Source: Breoghania sp.
Lineage (GTDB): Bacteria; Pseudomonadota; Alphaproteobacteria; Rhizobiales; Stappiaceae
Assembly (NCBI RefSeq): GCF_030066895.1
Contig: NZ_JASJAV010000009.1
Coordinates: 1-51,173, forward strand
DNA length: 51,173 nt
Direction: 5' to 3'
This document shows positions 19,195 through 28,661 of the stretch, piece by piece (the first letter of the stretch is position 1; the number at the start of each line of letters is the position of its first letter). The notes under the pieces were generated by a model. The model was not told the origin of the DNA, ran no database searches, and saw nothing but the letters and a program-made list of their open reading frames with translations. The position numbers and the translations under genes were made by a program.

Positions 19195-20130
19195 TCACCC
19201 GCTCGTCGTCCTCGAGACAGCCACAGGTTTCGGCGCGGGCTTTCCCTTGACCAGCACACCTCCGACGATGATCGCCGCAAGCGCGAGCAGCGATTTCACG
19301 CTCAAAACATCGTCGAACAGGAGGGCGGTCAGCAGAACGCCGTATCCCGTTCCCCAGTATCCCAACTGGCTGAAAAACACCGATCCGCCGACCTTCTGCA
19401 GCTTGAAATTCATGAGGTAGGAGATCGCTGAGACGCAGATGAGCAGGAAGAGCGAGCCGACGACCGTCGGCGCAGCCAGCACGTCGGCCGAAAGCGGCTC
19501 GCATACGAGCGTCAGGACGAACAGAAAGCAGGCGGATGTGGAGATCGTCGCGCAGGAAAAAGCGAGCGCGGACGTGCCAGCCGGCCAGAACAGGCTTCGG
19601 GTGACGTTGCCAAGCGCAGCACAGAACGGGATGCCCAGTCCGATCAGAGCCCAGAAATACTCGCCAAATTCGATCTGGTAGAGCTGCTGCTGGATCAGGC
19701 CAACATACCGCACAACCCGGCCATGATGCCGATGACCCGCTTGAGCATGAGCTGTTCCAGGCCGATGCCCGCCGGCATGCTCAATGTGAGGATCGGCGAC
19801 AGCGCGAATACGGTCGAGGTGTAGGCCGGGCCGACATGCAGGACGACAAATTGCTGTAACGCGTTGGGTATACACACGGTCACCAGACTGAGGAACAGAT
19901 ACAGGACAATATGCGTCCCATTCGTCGGTATCGTGACCCGCTGCCGTTTCACCAAGCCATAGAGAAAGATGCCCGCCCCCGCATTGGCAATGAACGCGAC
20001 CTGAAGCGGCATGGCCCCCGCATCCAGCGAAATTTTCGAAATCATGATCCGCTACGCGAAGAGAAAACCGTACGTCATCAACAGGATGATCGGCGATCGA
20101 GCAGCGTCGGAGAGAGAATGCAAGCGCATG
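19195..20130 (-). pseudogene. EamA/DMT-family transporter, one TAG and one frameshift
   Basis: Ten-helix drug/metabolite exporter. Start ATG 20130 (MRLHSLSDAARSPIILLMTY), then TAG at 20052-20054 in GFLFA-stop-RIMISKISLD (Gln or Trp expected). The body reads MPLQVAFIANAGAGIFLYGL, IVLYLFLSLVTVCIPNALQQ and STVFALSPILTLSMPAGIGL, with a frameshift near 19705, then SNLASISGL-type residues and YLMNFKLQKVGGSVFFSQLG. It ends VSRTTSG at 19195. It is convergent with the epimerase and divergent from the NRPS, so it could export the product of either. Translation from ATG 20045 would skip the TAG but not the frameshift. Confidence 0.82.
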
Positions 20131-20246
20131 AAACAGCCCTTTGCGCGCTTAAAAAATATCTTTTCGCAAAGATAATTTGAAAAATATCGACGTCAAGATA
20201 TCGTTCTGATTGTTATTTTTATCTAATGTAAATATGTCAATTCAAT

Positions 20247-23200
20247 ATGTCGCACCAAACCGTTCTTTCGTTGTTCTGCAATCAATTTTCAAAATCGCCT
20301 TTTCAAATCGCAATCGAATCCGAAAACGGCTCTCTGTCATACGAGGAACTCTGGGGAAGGAGCGGTGCGCTTGCGACCGTTCTGCAAGGCGCAGGCGTCG
20401 ACCGGAAAGCATTGTCGGCGTTCTGGCCGAAGCCTCGCTGGAACTGCAACTGGCGGTCTGGGACGTCCTGCGCGCGGGCGGGGCCTATTTGCCGCTCTCC
20501 CCGCAATATCCCGGAGCGCGGCTTCGCTATTCGATCGAAGACTCCGGCGCATCCGTTATCCTGACGACCGCAGATCTCATCGGAGACGCAAACGCAATCG
20601 CGCCGGAGCCGGATGCGAAGGTCATCGTCATTGAGGATGCGGTCCGGCATACGCCGCAATGTGTGCTCACCAGTCCCGATCCGCGCAATCTGGCTTACGT
20701 CATTTATACTTTGGGAAGTACCGGGCGCCCAAAGGGCGTCATGATCGAACATTACAGTCTCGCTCATCAGATGACATGGCTGGCCGATACGTTCGATCTC
20801 GCGCGCGATGTCCGCATTCTCCAGAAGACCCCTTTCAGCTTCGACGCGGCTCAATGGGAACTGTTCGCGCCCGTTGTGGGGGCGACAACGGTGATGGCGG
20901 GATCGGACGACTACCGCGATCCAGAGCGGCTCGTTTCGGTCGCCTTGCGCCACCGCATCAATACGCTGCAATGCGTGCCGACCCTTTGGCAGGCTCTCGT
21001 GGAGACGCCCGGGTTCGAGGATACCCCGTTGAAGAAGATCTTCAGCGGCGGCGAGGCGTTAACCTCGTGTCTGGCTATAGCGCTCGGGGATGCGCATCCG
21101 GATGTGACGATCGTCAATCTCTACGGCTCGACGGAGACGACGATCAATGCCTCATCCTACACGATCGACCGACACGCTCTACCCGCCTCCGATGCCGTTC
21201 TTCCCATCGGACGGTCCGTAACAGGCACGGAGTTCACGATCGTCTCCGAAGACCTGCCCCCGGTCAATCCGGGAAAGGCCGACGAATTGCTGATCTCGGG
21301 CACACAGCTTGCCCGAGGCTACATCGGTTCCGCCGAACTCACGAATTCACGGTTCGTCACCGTGAAGATGGAAAAGGGCGAGATGCGCGCCTACCGGACG
21401 GGCGACCTCGCCCATCAAACGCCCGATGGTTTGACCTGCTTTGCCGGTCGGATCGACAATCAGGTCAAACTGAACGGACATCGCGTCGAACTCGATGAAA
21501 TTCGCCTGGGGATCGAATGAAATCAATGGGTTCGTCAGGCGGCCGTGTTTCCCTGGACGACCCGACTGAACACGGTTCAGCTTGCTGCCTTCATCCAACT
21601 GGATGCGCAGGAAGCTTCGTTGATGGATCAGGGCGTTGCCGGGTCCCATCTCTGTTCCAAGGCGAACCGCGTGCAGGTCAAGGCACAGATCGGCGGGAAT
21701 GCGTTGCGAGGGGAGGATGAGCTGTTCGATCTGGCGCGGATCGTTCTTCCGTGGTTCACTCCGCCGGAACCGATGGTCGAACAGGTATTCGCGCGGAAAA
21801 CCTACCGCACCTTTCGTGGCACGGCAACTGCTCCACGCTCTAAAAGTGGCCACCACACCTCCACCCTTATCGGAGCAGGTTTCTCCGCTCACGAGCGACG
21901 GTCTGGGCACCATGCTGCGTTGGTTCGGGCCGTTTGCGAGCGACGAGCGGCTTCTGACCAAATATGCCTACGCCTCCTCCGGTGCGTTGAATGCATCCCA
22001 GATGTTCCTCGGCATTCGCCGGTTGCCGGACCTGCCCGACGGGATCCACTATTTTCACCCGCTCGAGCGCGCCCTTTACTGTATCGCCGATCACATGTCG
22101 GACGAGGACGGCGTGCGGGCCTGGATTGTCGGCAAACGAAGCCGTATCTAGGACGTTTACTCGACGAATGTCGACGAGGTGCTGCATTTCGAGGTCGGGC
22201 ACATGCTCGGTCTGCTGGGGGAAGCCGCGGCGCGGTTCGGGTTTCATCTCCACCCGACCGGAGATCGCGCTGATATCCCTGAAAACTGGCTTTCCGGTGA
22301 CGATCACATCGTGACGACCGCAGCCGCGTTGAGAACGAAGGTTCCAGAAAAGACGCATGCCGCGCCGGAGATTTTCGTCCAGCTTCATGCAGATAAGGAT
22401 GACCGGTACCAGGCGGGCTTCTATCGCTGTCGCGACGGCGGTCTGGAGCCCCATGGCAATGCGATGGTCCGGCGCAAGGATGTCATCGCCATCAATCAGG
22501 CGATCTATAACCGCGCATCTTTTGGGGTCGCGTTGATGGCGAGGCGATCGGAATGGTATGCCGCCTTCGTCGATCTCGGCAGATTACTGCATCGGCTCCA
22601 GACCAGCCATCCCGCCCTCGGCTTCATGTCGTCCGACTATTCTTTCCTTTCCGGTCACGAGATGAAGGCAGCGGCGCGCCTTTCGGCGCTGGTGGGAACG
22701 GAAACTTTCGGCGGCCAGGCCCCGATGTCGTATTTCGCGATCGGCGGAGGTATCAGCGCCGAGCAGCGGGCAAGCCGGGGGATGGAAGAGGATGTCGTGC
22801 ACATGCGTGGGCCGGCCGAAATCTTCAAAGACGACCTCCGTGAGCTCGTGCCGGAATACATGGTGCCCTCGACGGTGCGCATCGCCTCCGACATTCCGCT
22901 GACGCCGAACAGAAAGATCGACCTCGGCAGCCTGCGTGCTGTCCTCGATCAGGAGGAACAAGCGAAGCGGATCATTCCCCCGAGAACGTCGACCGAAGTC
23001 GAAATCGCATCGATCTGAAATACTCTCTTGAACAACGAAGAACGGGAGATCTCGATCGATGACTCGTTCTTCGAGGCCGGGGGATACTCCTTATCGGCCA
23101 TGGCGCTCATCAACCGGATGAACGCGCGTTTCGGGACCCGCTTGCCGATTCAGTCCCTCTTTGCGGCACCAACGATCCGGGAACTTGCACGCGAGATCGA

Positions 23201-24285
23201 TTCCGGTGCGACGAGACCCGCGAGCCGTCTGGTCCGGCTCGCCGCAAGGCAAGGAGAGTACTGGCTTTACGTCTGGCCCGGCCTCGGCGGCTATCCGATG
23301 AGCCTGCGTCCGCTGGCGCAACGGCTCGGGGAAGACGGGGTCGAAGTCGTCGGGGTGCAGGCGCCCGGCATCAATCCCGGAGAGATGCCTTACGCGACGA
23401 TCGCGGAAATGGCAGCGGCAGATGTCGACCTGATCCTGAGGGAAGCGAAATCGAAAACAATTTCCCTCGCGGGATGTTCCTTCGGTGCCCGCGTTGCCTT
23501 CGAGGCGGCCTATCAGCTTGAAAAGCGGGGTTTCGACGTCGCCAATCTCACGCTGATCGCCCCCGGTTCACCGCGAGTGTCCGGTGCGGATCAGTGCGAA
23601 GCGGCAGAAAAGTCTTTCGACAACCCCCATTTCGTCCGCATCGTCTATTCGGTGTTTGCCGGAACGCTTCAATCCGCGGTCGATGACGACCTGCTTGCGA
23701 TCGTCAAGAACCGGGAGAGCTTCATTCGGTTCGTCGAAGAACAATTTCCCCACCCTGGACGGCGATCTGATCGCGCTCATCACCAATGTCGTTCTCAAGA
23801 CATTTTCGTTCGAATATACATTCGATGAGTTGAAAGAGCGGCGGCTCCTCGTCAAACCGCGCATCATCAAAGCGAAGAACGACGTTTATTCATTTCTTGA
23901 AACCATGTTGGCGAACAATTCCGCGTTCAATTCCATCATCGATATGGACCACGACCATTACGCCATCGTTCGCGGTGGCGGAATGCCGGGCTTCGCGGGT
24001 CACATTTTATCTCAATTGCAGCAAACTTCAGAGGTTACCATGCCCCATATTAGCGTGAAGCATTTTCCAAAGAACCTGGACGGCGAAGCCCGGGCCCAAC
24101 TGGTCCGGTCGATCACGACGACTATCACCGATGCCTTCGGCTGTCCGCCCAACGTGGTGTCCATCGCACTGGAAGAGGTCGCGGAAGAATAGTGGAACGA
24201 CCGCGTCTACACTCCTGAAATCATGGGCAAGAAGCATCTTCTGATCAGATCGCCGGATTACGGACAGAAGAGCCAGGCGAGCTGA
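20247..24285 (+). pseudogene. indC: Indigoidine-synthase-type NRPS (A with inserted Ox, T, TE, tautomerase), decayed
   Basis: Single-module NRPS of about 1,345 residues from ATG 20247 (MSHQTVLSLFCNQF). In order: an adenylation domain (GGAYLPLSPQYPGARLRYSI, FSGGEALTS, NLYGSTETTINASS, AYRTGDLAHQ, GRIDNQVKLNGHRVELDEI); a SagB/nitroreductase-like Ox domain (YAYASSGALNASQMFLGIRR) inserted before the last A motifs (LVPEYMVPS, LTPNRKIDLG); a carrier domain (DDSFFEAGGYSLSAMALINR); a thioesterase (SLAGCSFGARVAFEAAYQLE); and a 4-OT-like tautomerase domain (MPHISVKHFPKNLDG). That order is the hallmark of indigoidine synthases, which oxidise and dimerise glutamine to a blue pigment. Lesions: frameshifts near 20412, 21520-21620 and 21800, and an extra C near 23752; TAG 22149, TGA 23016 (Trp expected) and TAG 24190. 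The core A3 motif reads YTLGSTG instead of YTSGSTG. Confidence 0.85.
24040..24285 (+). pseudogene. 4-oxalocrotonate-tautomerase-like region, possible internal translation start
   Basis: This is the C-terminal part of the NRPS frame: MPHISVKHFPKNLDGEARAQ, FGCPPNVVSIALEEVAEE, TAG at 24190-24192, WNDRVYTPEIMGKKHLLIRS. Tautomerases of this superfamily use Pro1 after Met removal. Here ATG-CCC at 24040 is preceded by AGAGG at a suitable distance, so an independent protein with a free N-terminal Pro could also be made. If only the fusion is made, the Pro would not be N-terminal. Confidence 0.55.
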
Positions 24286-24354
24286 CCCTTTTCTTCGATA
24301 ATTTCAAAAAAATCTTATCGTACAATAACTTATCATTTTGCGAAACGGGCCCGT

Positions 24355-25257
24355 ATGTTCGGCACGGGCGTGGGCAATACGCCGATCATCGAACTTCCCC
24401 ATGAGCTGACCGGCGGCGTCTGTCGCGTTCATGCGAAACTCGAGAAGTTCAATCCCTATTCAAGCATCAAGGACTGGGTTGCCTGGTACATGATCGAGGG
24501 CGCGGAACAGCGCGGCGAACTCGTCAGGGGCAAGGGCACGGTCGTCGAAGCCACGTCCGGCAACACAGGGATCGCGCTGGCCGGTTTCGCCACCGCGCGC
24601 GGATACCGGTCGATCATCGTCCTTCCCGACAGCGCATCGGCGGAACGCATCTCTCTCCTGCACTATCTGGGCGCCGAGATCGCCCTCACCCCCAGCGAGG
24701 AAGGTTATGTCGCGGTGATCAAGAAGGCAGAGGAGATACGCGACAGCGTGCCCGGCGCCTGGTTCGCCTGCCAGCACGAAAACCTCGACAACGTCGCCGC
24801 CCACTACGAGTCCACCGGCCCTGAGCTTTGGGCCGACAGGAAGGGCGAGATCGATATCTTTGTCTGCGGCGTCGGCACCGGTGGGACGATCACCGGCATT
24901 GCCCGTTATCTGAAGGCGAAAAACCCGGCCATCCATGTGGTCGCAGTGGAGCCGGAACGCTCCGCCGTTCTCAGCGGGGAAGCGGGAGGCGTCCACAAGA
25001 TCTACGGCTTGAACGGAGGCTTCGTCGCCACCACGACCGATCGCTCCGTGATCGACGAGGTGATTACCATCTCCGGTGAAGATGCATGGGAAACGACCCG
25101 CGCCCTAAACAGGCTGAGGATTGTCGTCGGAATCTCATCCGGAGCGGCGGCATTCGTCGCGGCCAAGATGGCCCGCATTGCCAAGAACACGGGAAAGAAC
25201 ATCGCCACGATCTTTCCCGACAGCGGCGAGCGGTACATCTCCGTGCTGACCACCTAG
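24355..25257 (+). CDS. Cysteine-synthase-like PLP enzyme
   Basis: Fold-type II PLP enzyme of 300 residues, intact. The start MFGTGVGNTPIIELPHEL is close to the usual CysK GNTP motif, so little is missing at the N-terminus. The PLP lysine is Lys39 (NPYSSIKD), the phosphate- and substrate-binding loops are TSGNTG (67-72) and GTGGT (174-178), and GISSGAA near the end positions the pyridine. It could be an O-acetylserine sulfhydrylase or a related beta-replacement enzyme. It lies 69 nt after the NRPS on the same strand, across an AT-rich gap. Its role beside an indigoidine-type NRPS is unclear. Its integrity stands out in a decayed neighbourhood. Confidence 0.88.
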   Translation: MFGTGVGNTPIIELPHELTGGVCRVHAKLEKFNPYSSIKDWVAWYMIEGAEQRGELVRGKGTVVEATSGNTGIALAGFATARGYRSIIVLPDSASAERISLLHYLGAEIALTPSEEGYVAVIKKAEEIRDSVPGAWFACQHENLDNVAAHYESTGPELWADRKGEIDIFVCGVGTGGTITGIARYLKAKNPAIHVVAVEPERSAVLSGEAGGVHKIYGLNGGFVATTTDRSVIDEVITISGEDAWETTRALNRLRIVVGISSGAAAFVAAKMARIAKNTGKNIATIFPDSGERYISVLTT

Positions 25258-25367
25258 ACTGCAGTCGGCATTAGGCCTGACGCTCTCAACAGTTTGCGGG
25301 TACGTCCTCGACGTTTTCGCGAACTAGGCGCGGCAACGTTCAGATAAACTGCCAATCTAGTGCAGGC

Positions 25368-25383
25368 TCACTCCCACTCAATC
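25368..25383. repeat. Distal attachment-site repeat (copy of the guaA 3' end)
   Basis: TCACTCCCACTCAATC matches the guaA 3' end TCACTCCCACTCGATC (28646-28661) at 15 of 16 positions, in direct orientation. Read on the minus strand it still encodes I-E-W-E-stop, the conserved GuaA C-terminus. This is what a site-specific element integrated at guaA leaves at its far end. Confidence 0.8.
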
Positions 25384-25483
25384 ATCACTTATCTCTCTAA
25401 CATTCTGTTTTATATATATTTTATGCCTATATTAATTGACAAAGTCATGTGTTGCACCATTCGTCGCATCTTCAGTGCCGACT

Positions 25484-25640
25484 GTCCCTGACGGCTGCAT
25501 CGCTCAAGCGAAGAGGCCCGAAAAGATGTGTTCGACTACATCGAGATGTTAAACAAACCCTAAGCGCAAACACGTCCGCAACGGCTTGCTGTCGCCCGTC
25601 AAGTTCGAGAGGCAGTAGAAAATCTAAGCCGAGGGAGTCT
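25484..25640 (+). pseudogene. IS3-family transposase OrfB, C-terminal fragment
   Basis: The frame reading EEARKDVFDYIEMLNKP, stop, and in the next frame the remainder NPKRKHVRNGLLSPVKFER corresponds to the end of an IS3-family OrfB (usual form DYIEMFYN-x-KR, then LSPVEFE). It has at least one frameshift and a stop. The rest of 25384-25703 is AT-rich and shows no gene. Confidence 0.7.
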
Positions 25641-25703
25641 ACGAAACTCAGGGCTACTCAGCTCAGGTCAATATACAAAATATATTAATAGGATAAACAA
25701 GAG

Positions 25704-26658
25704 ATGGAGCTTCGCCATTATCGCTACTTTGTCGCTGTTGCAGAAGACTCCATTTCGGCAAAGCGGCCGAACGGCTCCACATCGCCCAGCCAGCACTCAG
25801 TATTCAAATACGGCAACTGGAAGAAGACCTGGGAGGAGCCTTGTTCCATCACTCCAAGCGTTCCGTCACCCTGACCGAAGCTGGACGCCTGTTTTTAGCT
25901 GACGCTCGAAATATTCTGAAGCAAGCGGATCAGATCGAAGAAAAATTGAGATGCCGATTCAGGGAGAGGTTGGTACGCTTCATATCGGCTATTCGCCTAT
26001 TGCTACGCTCTCGGACTTGCTTACCACGACGGTCAATTCGATCCGATCCAATTGCCCGGATCTTGAGCTGCGGGTTACTGAAATTGACCCCTTGAGCCAG
26101 ATCGAAGCAATGGAAAAGCAGCATTTGCATTTCGGTCTGACCGCTTTCGTCGCACTCGATATTCCAGAAGATCTGGCGACATTTGGTCTTGCGAATTGGC
26201 CTATTTACGCGGTCTTGCCCGCAAGCCATCCACTCGCTGAACGCCAGGTGATATTTATGAAAGATATCGTCGATGAAAGATTCATCGTCTATCGCCGCTT
26301 AGAAAGCCACGAGTATCGTCGCGCGGAAAGCTACGAGGGTGCGCGGATTCTAAGTTTGCTTGGCAATCTTGAGCCAGATATTGGTGAAAGTGTTTCCAAC
26401 CCCTTGATGGTTGAGCCGCTTGTCGCTTCGGGCTTTGGCATCTCGTTGCTCCCTTCCGTTTTCCGTTCATTTTCACAAAATGATCAGGTCGTTTATAAAC
26501 CTCTGAAAGCGCTGCGGGCTCAAATGGACTGTTCCCTGATTCACAGGAAGGTCGATGATGAACCCGCAGTCCAATTGGCCCTATTGGCAGCTCGACAGGG
26601 TGCGGAAGTGTGGCATCAGTCAGATGTGGCAGATCCTCTCTTCAGAAGCAGCAGATAG
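25704..26658 (+). pseudogene. LysR-family transcriptional regulator, two frameshifts
   Basis: Start ATG 25704 (MELRHYRYFVAVAED). A shift near 25753 is needed to read HFGKAAERLHIAQPALSIQI followed by LFHHSKRSVTLTEAGRLFLA, and another near 25945 to enter the effector domain: IQGEVGTLHIGYSPIATLSD, VEPLVASGFGISLLPSVFRS. The restored protein would be about 315 residues, normal for the family. The effector domain alone remains a 235-residue open frame, without the DNA-binding domain. It overlaps the 3' end of the convergent MFS gene by about 40 bp. A LysR gene beside a drug-type transporter suggests it controlled that transporter. Confidence 0.85.
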
Positions 26659-27827
26659 CAGGCGGATGCAATCAACACAGCCAACGTCATAAGTCCGGTC
26701 ATGATGACTGTCGGTGTCTGCAGACCCGCCAGCTGGACGATCAGCCAGCTCATGATGGCCCCGAGCAACATTGAGAGGCAGCGGATCACACCCGAAGCCG
26801 ATCCGGCAAGATCAGAAAGCTCGGCAAGTGCGGAGATATTTGCTGCCGGGGACGTCAGGCCAAACAAATAGGTTACGCAAAAAAACTGCGACGAGGAGCC
26901 AGAGAGAATAGAAACTACACGCCGACAGAATGAGGTTTCCGGCCGACGCGATCAGCATGATGCTCAGGGAAAAATGGAAAAGCGTTGGCGCCGATATTTC
27001 CAGTTTGTTGACCCATTTACTACAGAAGGCGCCCGCCATTACACCAAAAGATGTGAAGTTAAAGACAACCGAATAAGTCCCGGCACCAAGTGCGAACTCT
27101 CCCATCAAGGTTCCTGTCGAACCGGAGATATAGGCAAACATCGCGGCGAAACAAAAACTGTTTACCAGGCAATAGGCCAGGAATTGGCGGTTGCTCAGTA
27201 CGTCATTGTAGTTCTGAATGATGGCAAAAGGATTGAGGCCAGCCCTATTTTGCTTGGCAAGGTCTCTCCAAACAGAAAGACTGAAGCGAGTAGGATCAGC
27301 ACTGCGAGACCAGCCTGCACCTCATAGATGACACGCCAATCCGCGACCATGATGACCCAACCGCCAATGATCGGTGCAACCATTGGCGCAATCCCCATCA
27401 CAGAAGATACGCTTGCCATCAGGTGCGGGCTTCAGCTCCCTTCGCAATATCGCTCACGATCGCCAGAGGAAAGGTTACCACGGCTCCGGCAGAAATACCA
27501 AATACCCTGGAGAAGACGAGCCGCCAGAAGACACTCAAATGAATGCATTATACCGGCGATAAAGGTCGCCAACGCAAACACGAATGAAGTGAACATCAAT
27601 ATCGGTTTTCTGCCAAAGCGGTCTGCAATGGGACCGAAGAATAGTGGTGCCAGCGAAAAACCGACCAGGAAGTAGCTGAGAGTCAGAGTTCCCTTGCCCG
27701 CCGCCGACGCCAGATCACTTTCGATGCCAGGCAACCCGGGCAACCCCATGTCGATCGAGAGAGGTGGTAGTGCGGACAAACTCGCCAAAAATACGACCAG
27801 CAACTTGGAACGCTTTGAAATATTCAA
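26616..27827 (-). pseudogene. Bcr/CflA-type MFS drug-efflux transporter, at least three frameshifts
   Basis: Twelve-helix major facilitator. Start ATG 27827 (MNISKRSKLLVVFLASLSAL). TM2 and the signature loop read FFGPIADRFGRKPILMFTSF, typical of the Bcr/CflA group. The frame is lost near 27440 (AARLLQG), resumes at SVSSVMGIAPMVAPIIGGWV, shifts near 27235 to NYNDVLSNRQFLAYCLVNSF, and shifts again near 26880 to SPAANISALAELSDLAGSAS. The full protein would be about 400 residues. Probably paired with the overlapping LysR gene. Non-functional as read. Confidence 0.85.
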
Positions 27828-28010
27828 GCCCGCATTCCTCTATCTGATGGGAAATCCCACGCTGATAGATACAAATGGGGAATTCGTCCAATATATCATG
27901 ACAGGTTTTTTGATATATGTCTTATATCAATTGAGAATTTGGCATGAGTCTTCGGAACGCCTACGGATTTTAGCCGAGGCCGTCGCAGGGCGCAGGCAGA
28001 AGACGGACAG

Positions 28011-28130
28011 ATGAGGCGTTGCCGGTTCACGCAAGAACAGATTATTGCTGTAATTAATGAGCAGGAGGCAGGAATGCCCACTGCCGACGTTTGCCGCGAA
28101 CGCGGCATTAGTAGCGCGACGTTTCCAGTC
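28011..28130 (+). pseudogene. IS3-family transposase OrfA, N-terminal fragment
   Basis: MRRCRFTQEQIIAVINEQEA, then TADVCRERGISSATF, is the helix-turn-helix start of an IS3-family OrfA (usual form RRSRFTEEQIIGILKE). The match stops at about 28125, where unrelated sequence begins, so only 38-40 residues remain. Together with the OrfB tail at 25.5 kb it frames the LysR/MFS pair, but the two fragments need not come from one copy. Confidence 0.8.
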
Positions 28131-28490
28131 TGCTGGGTTCACCCCGCTGGCATTGACCCGTATGCGGATGTGCCCCGGGGATGGTTCCGGGACATCTGTT
28201 TGCGTGACCTAGGAACCTCAGGGCTACCTGTAATCGTTGTATTGGATGGCCGTCATTTGAGGCTTCGCCATAGCGTACTCCATTCGGACAAAGGATGCCG
28301 TGGGCATCGGCCTTGCCGGCTTCTGGGACGCTGGTCAACCGGGTTCGGGTGGCGTATGCGCGATCGCACAGAGAAATGCTTCCGGCAATCGTTTTTCGCG
28401 AATACCATGTTTGTACCGGGGGCAGACATGGTGGACGTGCGCTTTCTGGCGGGCTTGTTCTGTGCGCAGCCCTGCTAGTGGGCTGAAAAC
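28131..28490. other. No recognisable gene between the IS3 fragment and the hairpin
   Basis: Several overlapping short frames exist on both strands, but none shows a domain, a start with a binding site, or a consistent codon pattern. The 10-mer AATACCATGT occurs here at 28401 and again at 28491, where it begins the long hairpin. The stretch is probably mobile-element debris. Confidence 0.5.
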
Positions 28491-28528
28491 AATACCATGT
28501 CCGGAGGCCTTAAGCCGGGCATGGTATT
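28491..28528. repeat. Long palindromic hairpin near the guaA end
   Basis: AATACCATGTCCGG (28491-28504) pairs with CCGGGCATGGTATT (28515-28528) over 14 bp with one T/G wobble, around a 10-nt loop, AGGCCTTAAG. No T-run follows on either strand, so it is more like a REP/IS-end or recombination hairpin than a classical terminator. It lies about 120 bp beyond the guaA stop. Confidence 0.7.
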
Positions 28529-28645
28529 AACCTGGCCCCTTGATGTCAGGTCTGAATGCACCATGAATTATATCATTGAAGATACATTCAAAATCACAGA
28601 AATTTTCTATTTATCTTTTTATCTTCAAATAGATAGAAAGAGATT

Positions 28646-28661
28646 TCACTCCCACTCGATC
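28646..28661. repeat. guaA-proximal attachment-site repeat
   Basis: TCACTCCCACTCGATC is the last 16 bp of guaA (C-terminus I-E-W-E-stop) and the partner of the repeat at 25368-25383. Insertion leaves guaA intact because the element carries an identical coding end. Confidence 0.8.

Larger units (their letters stand above)
25368..28661. mobile_element. Putative 3.3-kb element integrated at the guaA 3' end
   Basis: The element is bounded by the 16-bp guaA-derived direct repeats at 25368-25383 and 28646-28661. It contains an IS3 orfB scrap, a decayed LysR gene, a decayed MFS gene, an IS3 orfA scrap and a palindromic hairpin. The 3' end of guaA is a well-known integration site for genomic islands. 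No integrase remains inside, so this is probably the residue of a larger island, or one unit of a tandem array that may include the metabolic genes to its left. Confidence 0.65.

Noticed and set aside
20200..24285. Modular NRPS with missing condensation domain, as a truncated assembly line
   Set aside because: Indigoidine synthases naturally lack a condensation domain and have the Ox inserted late in the A domain, as seen here.
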